NCBI GenBank assembly: GCA_030998015.1
Contig: JARWMV010000235.1
Location: 1-64,000 of the forward strand
Origin: Ceratorhiza oryzae-sativae
Taxonomy: Eukaryota > Basidiomycota > Agaricomycetes > Cantharellales > Ceratobasidiaceae
Direction: 5' to 3'
DNA length: 64,000 nucleotides
The number at the start of each line of letters is the position of its first letter. Within the stretch, counting starts at the first letter, position 1. The translations under genes were made by a program, and so were the position numbers. Under the pieces are notes generated by a model. It worked only from the letters and a program-made list of their open reading frames with translations, searched no databases and had not been told where the DNA came from. Below, piece after piece: positions 23,691 to 36,192 of the stretch.

Positions 23691-26600
23691 ATGCTCTTCC
23701 ACAAACGCAGGAGGCGAGCGCTGTTGCTCTGTGCGCTCGCAGCGACATCCGTAGCTGCAAATGCTGCGAGGGAGACTGGTGCTGAAGCCGCTGTTGCGGG
23801 CGACGTGCCAGAGACGGAGACGGAACCGGTGCAGCCGATGGAGGCTGGGACGGAAGACGCACCTGTGGGTTGAATTCATTGGTTGTGTCGACACATGCTC
23901 AAGTGAATCCATGAAATATTAGGATACTCCAGAACCCGACTCGAATGCTTTGAAAGGTATGTGTCTGTGTTGGGTTCGGTAAACTCTACTCAGCTGATGC
24001 TCTGTAGCCGAGAAATCACTGGCGGAGGCACTTGCAGTCCTAAAGAGTCTGGATGCACTTCCTCCCTCTACCGCTTCTTCGACCGAGCCTTCTCTGCCGC
24101 CCTGGATCACCGCCCTGTTTCCCAACCCGAACCCGAATGGTCCCCTTGCTTCAACTCTCCGGATACTTACCAAACTCCGCACCCAGGCTTGGCTCCCCAC
24201 CTTCCTCTCGACTCGTGCTTCTAGGGATGAGGCACGCATCAGGCAGAGAGTAACCAGACTCCTGGGATTGTTGGACACGGCCATTGAACTAGGCAGCGTC
24301 GAAGCATTGTATGTATTCGCGCATGTGTCGATGTATCCTCCCGTGGGACTTGGGGTGGACACACGTAGGGCATTCAAACTTTACGAGAGGCACGCCCAGG
24401 CGACTGGAAATGGGACGAGTCAGGGAATGCTCGGATTCTTTTATGCGACGGGATATGATGGGATTGTACCGGTCGATCAGGCCAAGGTATGTGCCCATTT
24501 ATTAGATTCAAGCCTCGGCTAATCAAGTACACCAGGCCTCGCTCTACTATACATTCGGCGCAGCAGGAGGAGATGCTGCATCCCAAATGGCTATGGGCTA
24601 CCGATACTGGGCAGGAGTGGGTGTTCCAGAAGATTGCATGGCTGCGCTGGAGTGGTATGAACGTGCTTCGAACCAAGGCAAGCCTCCGTCCACCCGCCTC
24701 TTTTCTAAAACTTATCCTATCTATAGCAATTTCCCACTTTCTCTCTGGCCCACCCGGAGGTCGTACACTCCCACTCAAGCCAACCAAATTATCCGATCTG
24801 GCTGGTGGGCTATACGGCCACGGCGCCAGCGTCGCCAGCACAGGATACAACGCTCTCCGCGCACCCATCACGGCCGCCAACGCACGCGCAGCGGGCGAAA
24901 CATGGTCAGACATACTCGAATACTACACTTACCACGCGGACAGATCCGAGCCCGAGTTTGCGCTTAAATTAGCCAAGATTTATTACCACGGCTCGATCTA
25001 TGCCGGGGAGGCTGTCGGCAAGGTGCCCCGCGACTATTGGCGAGCCGGGAAATATTTCCGGGCGGTGGCGAAAAGGGTGTGGATCCGGGACAGCGTTTTG
25101 AACCCGCTCGCTGGGAAAAAGGAGCTGTCCAAGGACGAGATGAGCATAATGCCTCATGTGACTTCTGCCTGCGCGTATCTGGGGAAAATGTACCTGCGAG
25201 GCGAGGGCGTCAAGCAAGATGTGCGGGTCGCGCGAATGTGGTTCTTGCGCGGAGCAGAGGCCGGAGAAAAGGAGAGCCATAACGGGTTGGGCATTATTTA
25301 TCGAGATGGGTTGTATGATGGGAAGCCAGACTTTAAAAAAGCTGTGCACCATTTCGGGATCGCGGCTGGGCAGGATCTAGCAGAGGCTCAGGTAAACTTG
25401 GGAAAGCTTTACTATGGTGAGCCTCACGCTTCGTCTTTGCTCGCATGTGCGTTGACGCTTCGCTATTCGCAGAACGCAAGGAATTTGCTGTAGCCATTCA
25501 ATTCTTCGAAACCGCCATTCGACATGGCGCGCCATTTGAAGCCTATTATTACCTCGCATCCCACAACGCCCAACGAGCCCGCGCCCGAGAACCATCATGT
25601 TCCGTTGCAGTGGCATTCCACAAATTGGTTGCCGAACGTGGAAGCTGGGCCCTGAATGAAGGAGGACTGGTCTTGCCGAGTGAGAATGGAGATGGCGGAA
25701 TATGGCGGCCGCTTAAAGAAGATCCAGAGCTGGATCTGGGGAGTGCGATGGGTGCTGGGCCAAAGATTGTCGGGCAGGAGAGGATGTTGAGATGGAGCAT
25801 CGAGAGCGAGCGTGGAGATGAGATTGCGCAAAACAATCTGGCATTCGTCTTGGATCAAGGTGAATCACCCAGGCTTCCCATCGCGCGAAAATTGTCATAC
25901 TCAACGTAGCACCCTATAGATCGATCTCTATTCCGTAGACCCACTCTGGCGTTCAATTCTTCGACAACTCGCCTCGCCCTCCAGTACTACACTCGCTCGG
26001 CCGCTCAGCGCAATGTCGATGCGCTTGTTAAGGTTGCAGACTACCACTATTACGGACTAGGCACTCCCAGAGACGTTCAACGTGCCGTAGGATACTATAG
26101 TGCTGCGGTGGATACGCAAATGAGCGCGTTGGCGATGTGGAATTTGGGATGGTGCTATGAAAATGGCGTTGGTGTTGCCAAGGTATGTCCATTTAGGTCT
26201 CATAAGCGCATTTGCTGGATATGGTATAGGATTATCACTTGGCGAAACGGCACTATGACATGGCGCTTGCTACGAACACCGAAGCATACTATCCGGCCAC
26301 GCTATCCTTGATCAGACTCTACATCAAAAGCGCCTATTACACCTTCACGGGGGGCACAGACAAAAACCTACTCTTGCTCGACGATGCGACCGAGGGAGAG
26401 GACGCGTGGGACTTGACAAAGCGACTTGCCGGAAAATCGTCTGCGAACGACAAAACCAAGGAAAAGGACTCGTCCTCTGGCCAGCCCCAGGAGGAAGACC
26501 CTGTGAAATGGGCTCGGCAACGCGGTCAAGAAATCGACCGCGAGAGAGGCGAAGCGGATATGGATTACGTCCCCGACGACTTTTTCGACGGAATGACAGC

Positions 26601-26826
26601 ACGACGACCTGGTGCAGATGGGGATGACGAGGACGACGAGTTTTTGGAGACGGTGTTTTTGGTTGTGTTGTGCGCGTTGATTTCTGGGCTGGTTTACCTC
26701 CGCGGTCGGTGGGTTGCACAAAGGGAGGAGGAGCAGAGGGAGGATAATCGAGGGCGGGGACAAGCGCAAGTGGAACCTGCGAATCCGATGTTCCCTCTTG
26801 GAGAGAACTTTGGGATCGAGCGGTAG
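23691..26826 (+). CDS. HRD3: SEL1L/Hrd3-like Sel1-repeat protein of ER-associated degradation
   Basis: The N-terminus MLFHKRRRRALLLCALAA is a signal peptide. Sel1-like repeats occur in three groups: around EALYVFAHVSMYPPVGLGVD to ASQMAMGYRYWAGVGVPED, around CAYLGKMYLRGEGVKQDVRV to AQVNLGKLYY, and VKVADYHYYGLGTPRDVQRA to NLGWCYENGVGVAKDYHLA. An acidic linker (ATEGEDAWD) follows, then one membrane segment (FLETVFLVVLCALISGLVYL) and a short basic/acidic cytosolic tail, stopping at 26826. This is the layout of Hrd3/SEL1L, the lumenal partner of the Hrd1 ubiquitin ligase that recognises misfolded glycoproteins in the ER. Introns are short. The one at 24678-24726 starts with GC (AAG|GCAAGC). Frames join well throughout, so it looks functional. 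Its 5' end was copied to 12690-13140. Confidence 0.88.
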
Positions 26827-28350
26827 TTTGGGGCGTGCGTTGTGTTATTACTTGCAATATATGTTCAATCCGCTCTGAGGACCTTGTTGCATGGTGTGTT
26901 ATGCGCAGTTTGGAGCTACGGCGAATAGCTCACAAGACCAGTACCTTGTATCCCATTTCGACGAGATTTCTATGATTACTGTTTCGTCCACTGTTGTTCT
27001 TTGCGCTGGGCGCTGTTTGAGACAAGCCATGGCGCACTCGGTTTTTTAATGGGTGTGCAGAGTCACAGTCACGGAAAGGGTAGTGGGTGGGTGCAATAAT
27101 AGCGTGTTAAAATATCCATTCGCTTCATGAGACTCTGAGAATATGAAAGAAACTCCACCCACTGACAGCTGATCTCCACCCAGCCGATGCCAGGCCCAGA
27201 TGTTCTGTCACAGAAGCACTTCCGACCTATCACGTTCAATCCGTAAAATAAATAAATCAAGCATTTACAGCCTCATCTAGGTAGTTTTGTAAGCCTAGAA
27301 CAATGTGTGATTTTATTGAATGTCAGGTGAGAAATGTATAGACATACTTTCGGGTAAGCTTTTATGCACTGTATGAGGCTCATGTGTGTCTTCCTCAGGC
27401 TAAAAGGATGGTGGTAATGGTCCATACTTTGAGCTGGTTTCGACTTGGCCAAATTGACTCATCCAAAGGGGTCTTTCGAGTGTAGAATCAAGCAATGCTA
27501 TTTGTAGACTTTAGGATAGACCAGCTAACAGCTAACTCTAATCTGTAGCCAAAATAAATAATACACAACAGAAGACAGGGACGTGTGTCCAGCATACTTT
27601 GAGCACGCATATATCCGCTTTCCATGGTACATTTTCAAGTCCCCATCCGCTAAATCTGTTTTTCATACACTTCCACACATAGACACTCCTAAAGAATGTT
27701 CCTTAACTTGGTAAATGGGGCTAAAATTTTTCATATTATCCCCAAACCAAGGTTTAAAGATCGGAATGAACGATTTGTGGCGGATTTTCCCATGATCACA
27801 CTTTGATTTTCACTAGGACATTACCTACAAACGAAATATGGATGCTCAATTTCTTTTACGGGTTGAACCCGATAATAGAACGCGTATATTCAACTCAATG
27901 TAACAGTAGTCGTAGTAAAAAACAAAAGAAAAAACCATAACAGACGTAAAGTGAGGCATATATCAGATTTAAGCGGTCGTGTGACTACATCCCTTACATC
28001 TGTAGAGCCAACCAGCGAAAACAAACAATGCTAGAGCCTTTGGAGACTTGGTCCCCACAGCAGAATTGCATGTCATGTTTGGGCTTCTTTTGACACCGTT
28101 GACCTAAATTCTGCCTAACTCAAAAATAGTGTTTTACGGGCCTGTAGCAACAACCCGAGCGACGATAAGCTGTGCGACACCAGGATAACCGCCGCTCCAC
28201 ATGTATGCTTTTCCAACAGCGCGATAGAGTCCGAACTCACTATACATGACCATTGCCTCATACGGGCCGATGAACAAGGAGATTCCCGAGCGTGCAAGCC
28301 TCGTTCACACGTATCAGGTTATTTAAGCTTTGGAATTTCAGATGAGAGCC
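26827..28350. other. intergenic, AT-rich, nothing recognised
   Basis: About 1.5 kb between the HRD3 stop and the promoter of the next gene. Frames are short, no splice-connected coding pattern was found on either strand, and no repeat with another part of the window was noticed. Confidence 0.5.
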
Positions 28351-28352
28351 GA

Positions 28353-28410
28353 TCCACGTGACCCAGCTTTTTTGGATGCATATTTAAAGACCTACGCGAA
28401 CACAAAGGTC
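28353..28410 (+). promoter_or_regulatory. core promoter of the copy 3 reductase gene
   Basis: catatttaaagacctac at 28376-28394 is a good TATA-type element about 190 bp before the ATG at 28569. Just upstream, ccacgtgacccag (about 28354) carries the E-box CACGTG, and a near-identical tcacgtgacccag recurs at about 28528 in the leader. A diverged copy of the TATA region and the sequence after it (cgaacacaaaggtcgaacc) lies inverted at 48600-48845. Confidence 0.55.
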
Positions 28411-28568
28411 GAACCGGTCTAAAAAGAGGAAAACAGCAAACTGACAGGCACAATACATGGGAGGGCGACAGAGTTCAAAGCCCAAACGGCGTACTAAGGA
28501 CAGAGCGAGACCACGAAGACGAGACTCACGTGACCCAGTCACCATCTCTTACGCAGAACCATCACGAA

Positions 28569-30169
28569 ATGGCTGATAAGCCGTGGGACATACTTGTTAT
28601 CGGGGGTACTGGATATACGGTCAGCCTCCTTAGTTTACAATACGATTTTTATGCCAAGGGAAATTTTAGGGGAAATTCCTCCTGGATTATTTGAAAACAC
28701 AAAAATCGTCCCTCGGGCTCCGTGTCTGTCTTGGTGGCCGGTCCCTCGACAAAATCGCACACCATGTCAAAGGAAATGCGAACTGGAGTTCTACTTACTT
28801 GGATATTACAGACGAGCCGAGCGTGACGGCTGCTGTGCAGCAGACGCATATTGTCATAAGTCTTGCGGGACCGTGGTGGGCGCATGGAGAGTCCGTCGTT
28901 CGGTAAGGGGCCCCCCGTTTGACGAAATGCTTTCGAGTAAATTCAGAAAATAGAGCGTGCGCTCGCCATGGTGTTCACTATCTTGATTTGACTGGAAAGA
29001 CCCACTGGGTCGCGAAAATGATTGACAAGTGAGCCGGCAAATCATATCGATCAGGTTAAGCTACTTACGAGAAACCACAGGTACGACTACCTCGCACACA
29101 AGAATCGCGCATGCATGATACCCTGTGCCGGCTACGACTCTATACCTTCTGACCTTGCCGTATACTTGTCGACGAAAACGTTGGAGAAAAGGCTGCGAAG
29201 CTCAGGTATGTTATATTGAGGCTATTTTAGGCGAGGGATTGACTAGATGCGCGATAAAGTACCGCTCAGCATCAAGTCTAATACCGCCGTCAAATGGAAA
29301 ATTGCTGGGTTTTCCGGAGGCTCGATGGCAACAATTCTGAGCCGCTTTGATGAGGTTCCCCGTCAAAATTGGAATGATGGGGTGGGATGGAATCTGAGCC
29401 CTGGTATGTTCCCTCTAGCTCTCTTTGACAGTATTGATGGACGATAGAATATGGGTGATTAGTGCCTGGCCCTCCCGGTTTCGCTGGCTTACCCCGCCTG
29501 CTCTATTCACTGCCACATGTTTACCCGACTGTGTACGGTGGATTCTTCATGATGAGTCTGGTGAACGAATCAAATGTCCGTCGGTGCTGGGGTCTTCAGG
29601 AGCGTCAACGTCGCGAACAAGCCGTAATATATGGGGTCTCACCTTGGCCCGCTCCGACATTCTCGTACGAAGAGTTCATAGCAACTTCGGGTATTTTCTC
29701 TGGAATCATGAAGAGCCTACAGTTGTTTTTGGGAGATATGGTGTTAAGGCTATTCCCTCCTGCCCGAAATGCTCTGAGGAAAATAAAAAGCGGGGAAGGC
29801 CCGCCAGTAGAAAAGGCGAAGGATGGTTGGTTTGAGCTGACGAATGTTTCAGAGGCCAACGGAGTAGTTGCGAGGAGCGTTGTTAAGGGGGATGGAGATC
29901 CGGCGTACTACCTAACTGCATGTGAGTTTAAATGCTAGGTTTAAGTGCGGGTCCACTTGCTGAGTTGTGGGATTTACATCAGGGATGATAGTTGAATGCG
30001 CTATATTGCTTTTTGACCCTTCGAACCTTACCCTCTCGGCAGAGAAGGAGGGTTCTTGACCGCAACGACGGCGTTTGGGGAAACACTTGCCCCAGCCTTT
30101 GAGGCGACAGGAAAGATAGAGACAAGCTCGGCGGTGCTCTTGGAAGAGGAGTCGAAGAAAACGCGGTGA
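28569..30169 (+). CDS. saccharopine dehydrogenase-like reductase, copy 3
   Basis: Starts at 28569: MADKPWDILVIGGTGYT, then GKFLLDYLKTQKSSLGLRV and CLGGRSLDKIAHHVKG, DITDEPSVTAAVQQTHIVIS, LAGPWWAHGESVVR, ACARHGVHYLDLTGKTHWVA, YDYLAHKNRACMIPCAGYDS, VPLSIKSNTAVKWKIAGFSG, PRLLYSLPHVYPTVYGGFF, a hydrophobic stretch (MKSLQLFLGDMVLRLFPPA) and a C-terminal exon ending EEESKKTR at 30169. It is the same family as the two minus-strand copies, but in opposite orientation and 22 kb away. In the last exon the frame slips by one base near 30048-30052 relative to copy 2 (REGGVLTPSTAFG), so either the end is mis-sequenced or the gene is damaged late. Role unknown. Confidence 0.75.
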
Positions 30170-30658
30170 ACAGGCGGCGGTCTAGCCGCTTTGGAACATT
30201 TTGGTTTGCACACGAGTGACGGACACGAGGCTATGGGAGCGCCTAGTAGAAAAATGCTCGAGGGCGCTGTATTGAAAGAAGCTCTGTTTTGAAAACATGC
30301 TTTCAATGGGGAGTGGTTCTTGCAAAATCGAGTATTTCTATGAAGTTGATCGTTGTGCCATTCCGCGCCATTCCCCGCATCGCCTTGAATAACATGAAAT
30401 CGTCATGTTTTACAGAAATCAGGGCCCGTGTAATTTATATACCAAAGACGACATGTTTTGGCTTGATTTTATCCAAGAATCGTTGGATTCATCCAGGGGC
30501 ATGGCAATAAATGCACGTCGCGGTTTGTTTGGTCGACTGTCACGTGTCATGGCACCCCAGCCGGATGTGGACCCTGGAGTATCCGCCCCATTGTTTCATA
30601 CTCCCGACCACCGCAACCAATCTCCTCAACGTCTGAGGAAAAGACGGAGGCATAGACG
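30170..30658. promoter_or_regulatory. upstream region of the SNF2/RING ATPase gene
   Basis: No gene is supported here. An ATG at 30549 follows cacgtgtc, but the exon that connects in frame to the zinc finger and SNF2 body begins at 30659. The stretch from about 30549 is best read as 5' leader. Confidence 0.35.
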
Positions 30659-33600
30659 ATGGTGGTGGACATTGAAGGTCGCGTCGACTTGGTGGCGCTT
30701 GCTCGCCGCACTCTGGGACGTGCTGAACACGACAAGGTCAGTCGTGGCGCAGGTCGAACAAGCGAGAACTGGCCAGTGTCTGAGCGGTTTTGGTTGAGTA
30801 GCGCGCTCCTCCGCCGAAATACATCGAGGCATTGCGCCGATATGTTGCAAAACACCCGCGTCACACAAACTTCTTGATTGACCTGGATGATCACGGTACG
30901 CGGATCCACCACTCGGTGCCGCACGCGGGCGCTCACGTGTCGGGCGCGTTTTCTCTGCACAGGCGGCGTGGTCACATGCATGGTCTGTCTCCGTGATGTA
31001 CCTGTCGGTTACTGGATCAAGCCGGCAGTCTGCGAGTTCAAGGATCTGAAATTGTTCGAGGTGCGCCCATTCAATCGCCGATGTCGTGTTCTATTCATAG
31101 CGTTCTTCGCTTCGACAGGATCATGTCTTGTCTGCTGCTCATAAGCAGAACTATGCCGCTTCTGTCAAGGTTTGTTGTTCACCTGCCTTTTATGCATGCC
31201 GCTTTTGTCCCATTGATCAACGCGGCGCTTTTCACCACTCATTGCTGTGTACCGCAATAACCTCAACATGTGTTTCACTTGCAGACTCCTCAAGCCTCTC
31301 GGTTATCGTCACGTCAAGGCGCAGTCGGTGGCTCTAATAAATCCACGACCAGTGGTTCAAGTTCTGCCCTTGACTCTCGCCTATCGCGCACCACCAGTAA
31401 CGCCCCCGCTCCGTTTCTTGTCGGGATTCAGGCGCCAAACTCCAGTGACGTGGAATCCAATTCAAGCGACGTCGAAGCGCTTTCTCCTGTGCCATCCGTG
31501 ATAGAGCTGACATCCTCGGACGAGGAATCTCCCCCGCGCAAAGGCAGCAGCCCGGCTCACACTCGCTCTTGGACCTTCCCTGACGGCGAGGTCATCACCA
31601 TCGAATCTTCCGACGACGAGGAAGACGCTGGAGACGTAACATTTTCTCACAACGCCGCCATGATCGCGCCCCAGGCTAGCACATCGAGAAGCGTCATCGC
31701 GGCCCCTCCACCATTCTCCCACTTTACAGACTCTGGTTTTCACCCACTGGAGCGATCGGTATCTGACGCCCCATGGGACTACCGCAGTTTCTCTAACGCA
31801 AGCAGCAGCCGTAGCCCGTCTCTCAGTGAGGCTTCTCATAGAAAACGGCCTTATGATTTCCTGGACGGGGACGTCGTCTACGCAACCGACTACGAAACAG
31901 ACGGGGGCTCATCGATGAAGAAGATGAGAATCGACACAGAGAGCGAGGGCGGGACAGATACGGACAGGGACGGCGTGGATGACGAAGAAAGCGATAAAGA
32001 GATGTCGGATATAGGCCTGGAGGCTGGATATTTTGGACCATGTGAGTGGCTTGCCTATTTTTATATACTATTGCCTCTCAATATATCTCCAGTTGGCCGA
32101 GGACGTTCGGATACGCTTATGCCATTCAATGCAGGCGCCACGCAACCGGATTATCTCGTTGAAGCCGCTGAAATAAATAGGAGTATAGTAGATGCTTTGC
32201 GAGATCTCGCTAGCGGCCCAAGCCTCGAGTACGCACTACCTGCGTTGGATGATTGGCCCATGATCACTGCAAACTCTTCGCAGCGCTTTGAAAGTATGAA
32301 ACCATGTTCAAACAGTTTCCATAATTTCCTAATTTTGGACATCGCAGGTGACTTTAACCTCAATTACGACAATGAAAGCCCGAAGACTTGGCTAGACGTG
32401 GGGGGTCCCGATCACGCCGAACAGTGAGTTGAGTTATGTGAATAAGGTATTTGGTTTAATCTGTGTTTTGTAGGCTAAAGCGATTCTTCGACGAGACCAT
32501 GGACGATCATGAAGCAGCCATTCCTGTACGCGATGCCGTCAAGGCGCTCGGGCTGAAAAGTTCGACAGATCGTTTGCCTGGAATGGAAGTGCCCCTCATG
32601 CCCCATCAATTGATTGGCGTGTCGTGGATGCTCAAACAGGAGCGGGGTAGGGTCCAAGGAGGGATTCTCGCGTGAGTTGACGCTCCTTGATTGGGAATAT
32701 GATGCTGATGTGTGGGTGATCGGTGAAGTGATGATATGGGGCTTGGGTAAGTTGAACCCTAAGTGATGAGCTATGTCAGGTCTGACCACGGTCCAAATGC
32801 ATAGCAAAACGATGCAAACTATCGCTCTCATTGTTATGAATCAGCCTGAAGACAGGAATCCACGCAAGACCACGTTAATCGTTGCACCTGCCGCACTCCT
32901 CGAGCAGGTATGTCCTAAGCGCGGTTGCCGTCTGTCCTTTTCATCTCTTTTTTGTACAGTGGCGCCAAGAAATCCTTGATCGAACTGAAGACGATATGTT
33001 CCGCGTGCATATTCATCATGGGAAGGATAAATTGAAGACTGTGGCTGAAGTTCGGAAATACGATGTAGGTGTTTTGCTTCAGCGATGGCAGACCTGGAGT
33101 ACCTGATATTTTTCAGATTATTATTACAACGTATCAGACCTTGACCAACGAGTTTCCCCTTGAGGAGGAAGAATTGAAGAAAAAGAAGTCGAAGAAACGG
33201 GCAAAGAGAGACGAAGATGGTTTCATTATTAGCGATTCGGAGAATGATAAGAAACGGGGTAAAAAGTGGGTTGCCTCGGTAATTCTGGATTCCCGAACCT
33301 CATATTTTGAGCGAAGATCTGGCGGACGAGGGCCCTTGGCTCTTACGCAATGGTACCGAGTGGTTCTTGATGAAGCGCAAAACATCCGCAATCGGTGCGA
33401 ACTTCTGCTTTTCGCCCGTTGTCTGACGTGACGCTCATAAAATTTGAATAGCGCAACGAGGTCCAGCCGCACCATGGCGCTTCTTGACTCTGAATTCCGC
33501 TGGGCGCTCACTGGTACCCCGGTCACGAACTCCTTGTGAGTCAAAGCGGTACTATGGCTCGCCGGGCGGCTGAACCTCGTTTATGCAGAGCTGACTTGTA

Positions 33601-36192
33601 TGGCTTGAGTCGATTTTTGCACTATGCACCTTGGAACGATTGGTCTGAATTCAATGACGCATTGTGAGTCGATTCGCTCAATCCCATAGGAAATAAATCG
33701 GTTAACACGTTTTTCTCGTAGGCAAAGATCCAGAAGTCGCAACCAAAGCTTGCTGGTATGATCCTAATACTTGACCGACAGATGCACATTTATTTATAGT
33801 ACATTTTATATATAGGCCAGCGAGCACAGGCCCTCCTCAAGAAATGCCTCTTGCGTCGAACTAAGCTGACAAAACTCGAAGGAAAGCCACTGATTACCCT
33901 TCAGCCCAAGACGGTTGAGATCGAGGAGTTGGAATTTTCTCCTGATGAGCGCGAAGTAAGTTGCGCAGGTCGCATTGGACGCATCTCTGATTTATGCGTT
34001 AGATCTATGCGGCCGTGGAGAAGCGCCAACAACAGAAATTTAACCGTTTTTTGCGGGCGGGAACGGTTATGAAGAAGTGAGTGGTTCCGACCGCTAGTCG
34101 ACGATGTCTAATAACAATATTCTTTGAAAAAAAAATAGTTACTCTGCAATCCTAGTCATGCTGCTTCGTTTGCGCCAAGTTTGCAAGTATGTGGTACATT
34201 CATTTGAATGGATATCTGCTGACGGTTTGCCGTATTTTGGATAGTCATCCGCAGCTTATTGCTGTGAGTATGAAGGAGCTTTCTTGTTGCTTGTCTGACA
34301 CCGTTCGTAGTATACTCGAGGAGACCTGAACACTGACGGCGCATATGTTGTTGGCGTGGACGGCGAGGGCGATGATAGCCGTGTCGGCGAATCTTCCAGC
34401 GCCCAGAGTAAATCATTGGCTCGAGCTCGCATGGGCGACGAAAAGTTTCAACTGGTGCGCACATAGTCACCTTGTGGTTTGGTGTCGAATCTAACTGCCA
34501 TTTTGTAGGCCATGCGGCAGTAAGATCATTACCATCCACTCTGCAGCTTTTCAGTTCGACTCAAGGCCTTTATCTCTAGGTTTCGCGATATTGCCAGGGA
34601 AATGTGCATAGCCGAACTAACTGGGGGCGACATACCTGATAACCAGGCGACAGAATGCGGAATCTGCCTTGACCGTAAGCAAATCGGTTTCGTTTCTATT
34701 CTCAAGCTAATAGGCCTCAATAATTAGCGTACACTGATGATTGTTGTGTAACGGCAAGTATTCTAATTCACCCTACCTTGAACATTAGTTTGACGATTTG
34801 ACGTAGAGCTGTGGACATATATATTGCAGGGGTATGCTACGCTATCTATTCTTTTTTACGTTTCTTACCCTTGTTCGTTTCTAGAGTGCTTGAACGGGTT
34901 ATTCGACGCACCCCTCCAGGGGTAGGTTATTCACTGCTTCATTCCATCACCATCTAATGATTTCTTTATCGCAGGGATGCCGCAGCCAACGACGAATATG
35001 GACCCAATGCTCGCCCGTGCCCCAATTGCCGCAACAAGCTCACCAAAACCGACGTCTTCGCTGGTGCTATCTTTGCCCTATCTGATGCTGAAAAAGACGA
35101 AATCAAGCGTCAAGTCGACAAAGAGCATGGATCTAAATACACACCCGCCTACGCAGAGGAGGAGAGAGGGGGAGACTTTGCACTACCCCAGAAGGGTAAA
35201 GGAAAGGCTCGAGCGCGCACCCAGGACGATTATCATGATGAAGAACGCGATGAACAATTCGAGGAGAATATGAAGAAGCTTGGTGAAGGAGATACCATTG
35301 TCCCTGGTACGAAGATGGCCCGGATGGCAGAGCTTCTGGAGCAATGTGAGTTATACAATCGCCCATCAACGTGTATGCTTACAACTCTCATAGGGCATAG
35401 AGACGCTCCGAACGATAAGATCATTGCATATTCCCAATGTACGGCTTCCGTTCTCTGAATTAGTAACTCTGCTAACTGACCGTGCAGGGACATCTATGAT
35501 TGACCGTTCGTAGTCATCCTTTTTACGTTTCAGTCGGCTTATTCCCTTCACAGTTATGCAAATCTTACTCAATCGCGATAGCATCGAGACGGTACGGTTC
35601 GATGGCCGCATGTCTCGAACCGAACGCGATGAAACACTCAGCAAGTTCAAGAAACAAGGGGGGCCAAAGATTCTGCTGATAAGGTGAGGTGTATTTCGAC
35701 CCTTGCCAGAACGCGTTGACTAAATACAACGACGTTTAGTTTGAAATGTGGAGGCTTCGGGCTTAACCTTACTGAGGCTAACCGCGTGATCTGTATGGAT
35801 CTGGCCTGGAATGCTGCAACTGAGAACCAGGCGATTGACCGAGTCCATCGAATGGGTATGTCCAAGGATATCCAAAGGCTCCTTTCTTCTAAAAGCGTTT
35901 CTAGGTCAAGTCAAGTCAGTATTCGTTAAGCGTCTAATTATCAAGGACACCATAGAAGAACGGTATGTTTCTCTTTGAATATGCGTATGAGGGTAGCCTA
36001 AGTGCATGATACCTAGTATTCTCAAATTGCAAGCCCAAAAGCAGGGCTTATCCGACGCTGCACTAGGAGAGGGTACTGGTGCTAAAATGCCTCGGATGAA
36101 TGTTGCTCAATTGAAGACGGTACGTAGCGTCACAATTTTATGGTCGCCAAGGCTAAATTGGTCCAATCATGCAGTTGTTTGGGCTTGCCTAA
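30659..36192 (+). CDS. SNF2-family ATPase with RING finger (ULS1/Rad16/Rad5 group)
   Basis: Starts at 30659 ([20 protein letters not shown]). Exons in order: a CMVC...DHVLSAAHK zinc-finger-like segment (U1/C2H2 style); a long acidic, Ser-rich linker with the SUMO-interacting motif [12 protein letters not shown]; then the SNF2 ATPase: [53 protein letters not shown] and [14 protein letters not shown] finger follows (ECGICLD...[11 protein letters not shown]), then helicase [34 protein letters not shown] and [13 protein letters not shown], ending LKTLFGLA at 36192. The RING between the two lobes is typical of Rad5/Rad16/ULS1, and the SIM favours a SUMO-targeted ubiquitin ligase/translocase acting on chromatin. 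About 17 introns or more; frames join well. Confidence 0.88.
32729..32746 (+). other. 18-nt micro-exon of the SNF2 gene
   Basis: The exon before ends GGG ATT CTC GC (32671) with donor GTGAGT. The exon after starts C AAA ACG (32805) after GCATAG. Only the 18 bases T GAT GAT ATG GGG CTT GG, bounded by gtgaag before and gtaagt after, complete the Walker A region ADDMGLGKT in frame. Both flanking introns (32672-32728 and 32747-32804) have normal length. Confidence 0.9.

Noticed and set aside
24489..25493. 334-residue frame as a separate gene
   Set aside because: It is an inner part of HRD3; its first ~75 codons read through an exon in the wrong frame and through an intron.
26345..26857. 170-residue minus-strand frame
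   Set aside because: Antisense shadow of the acidic HRD3 C-terminus; composition only.
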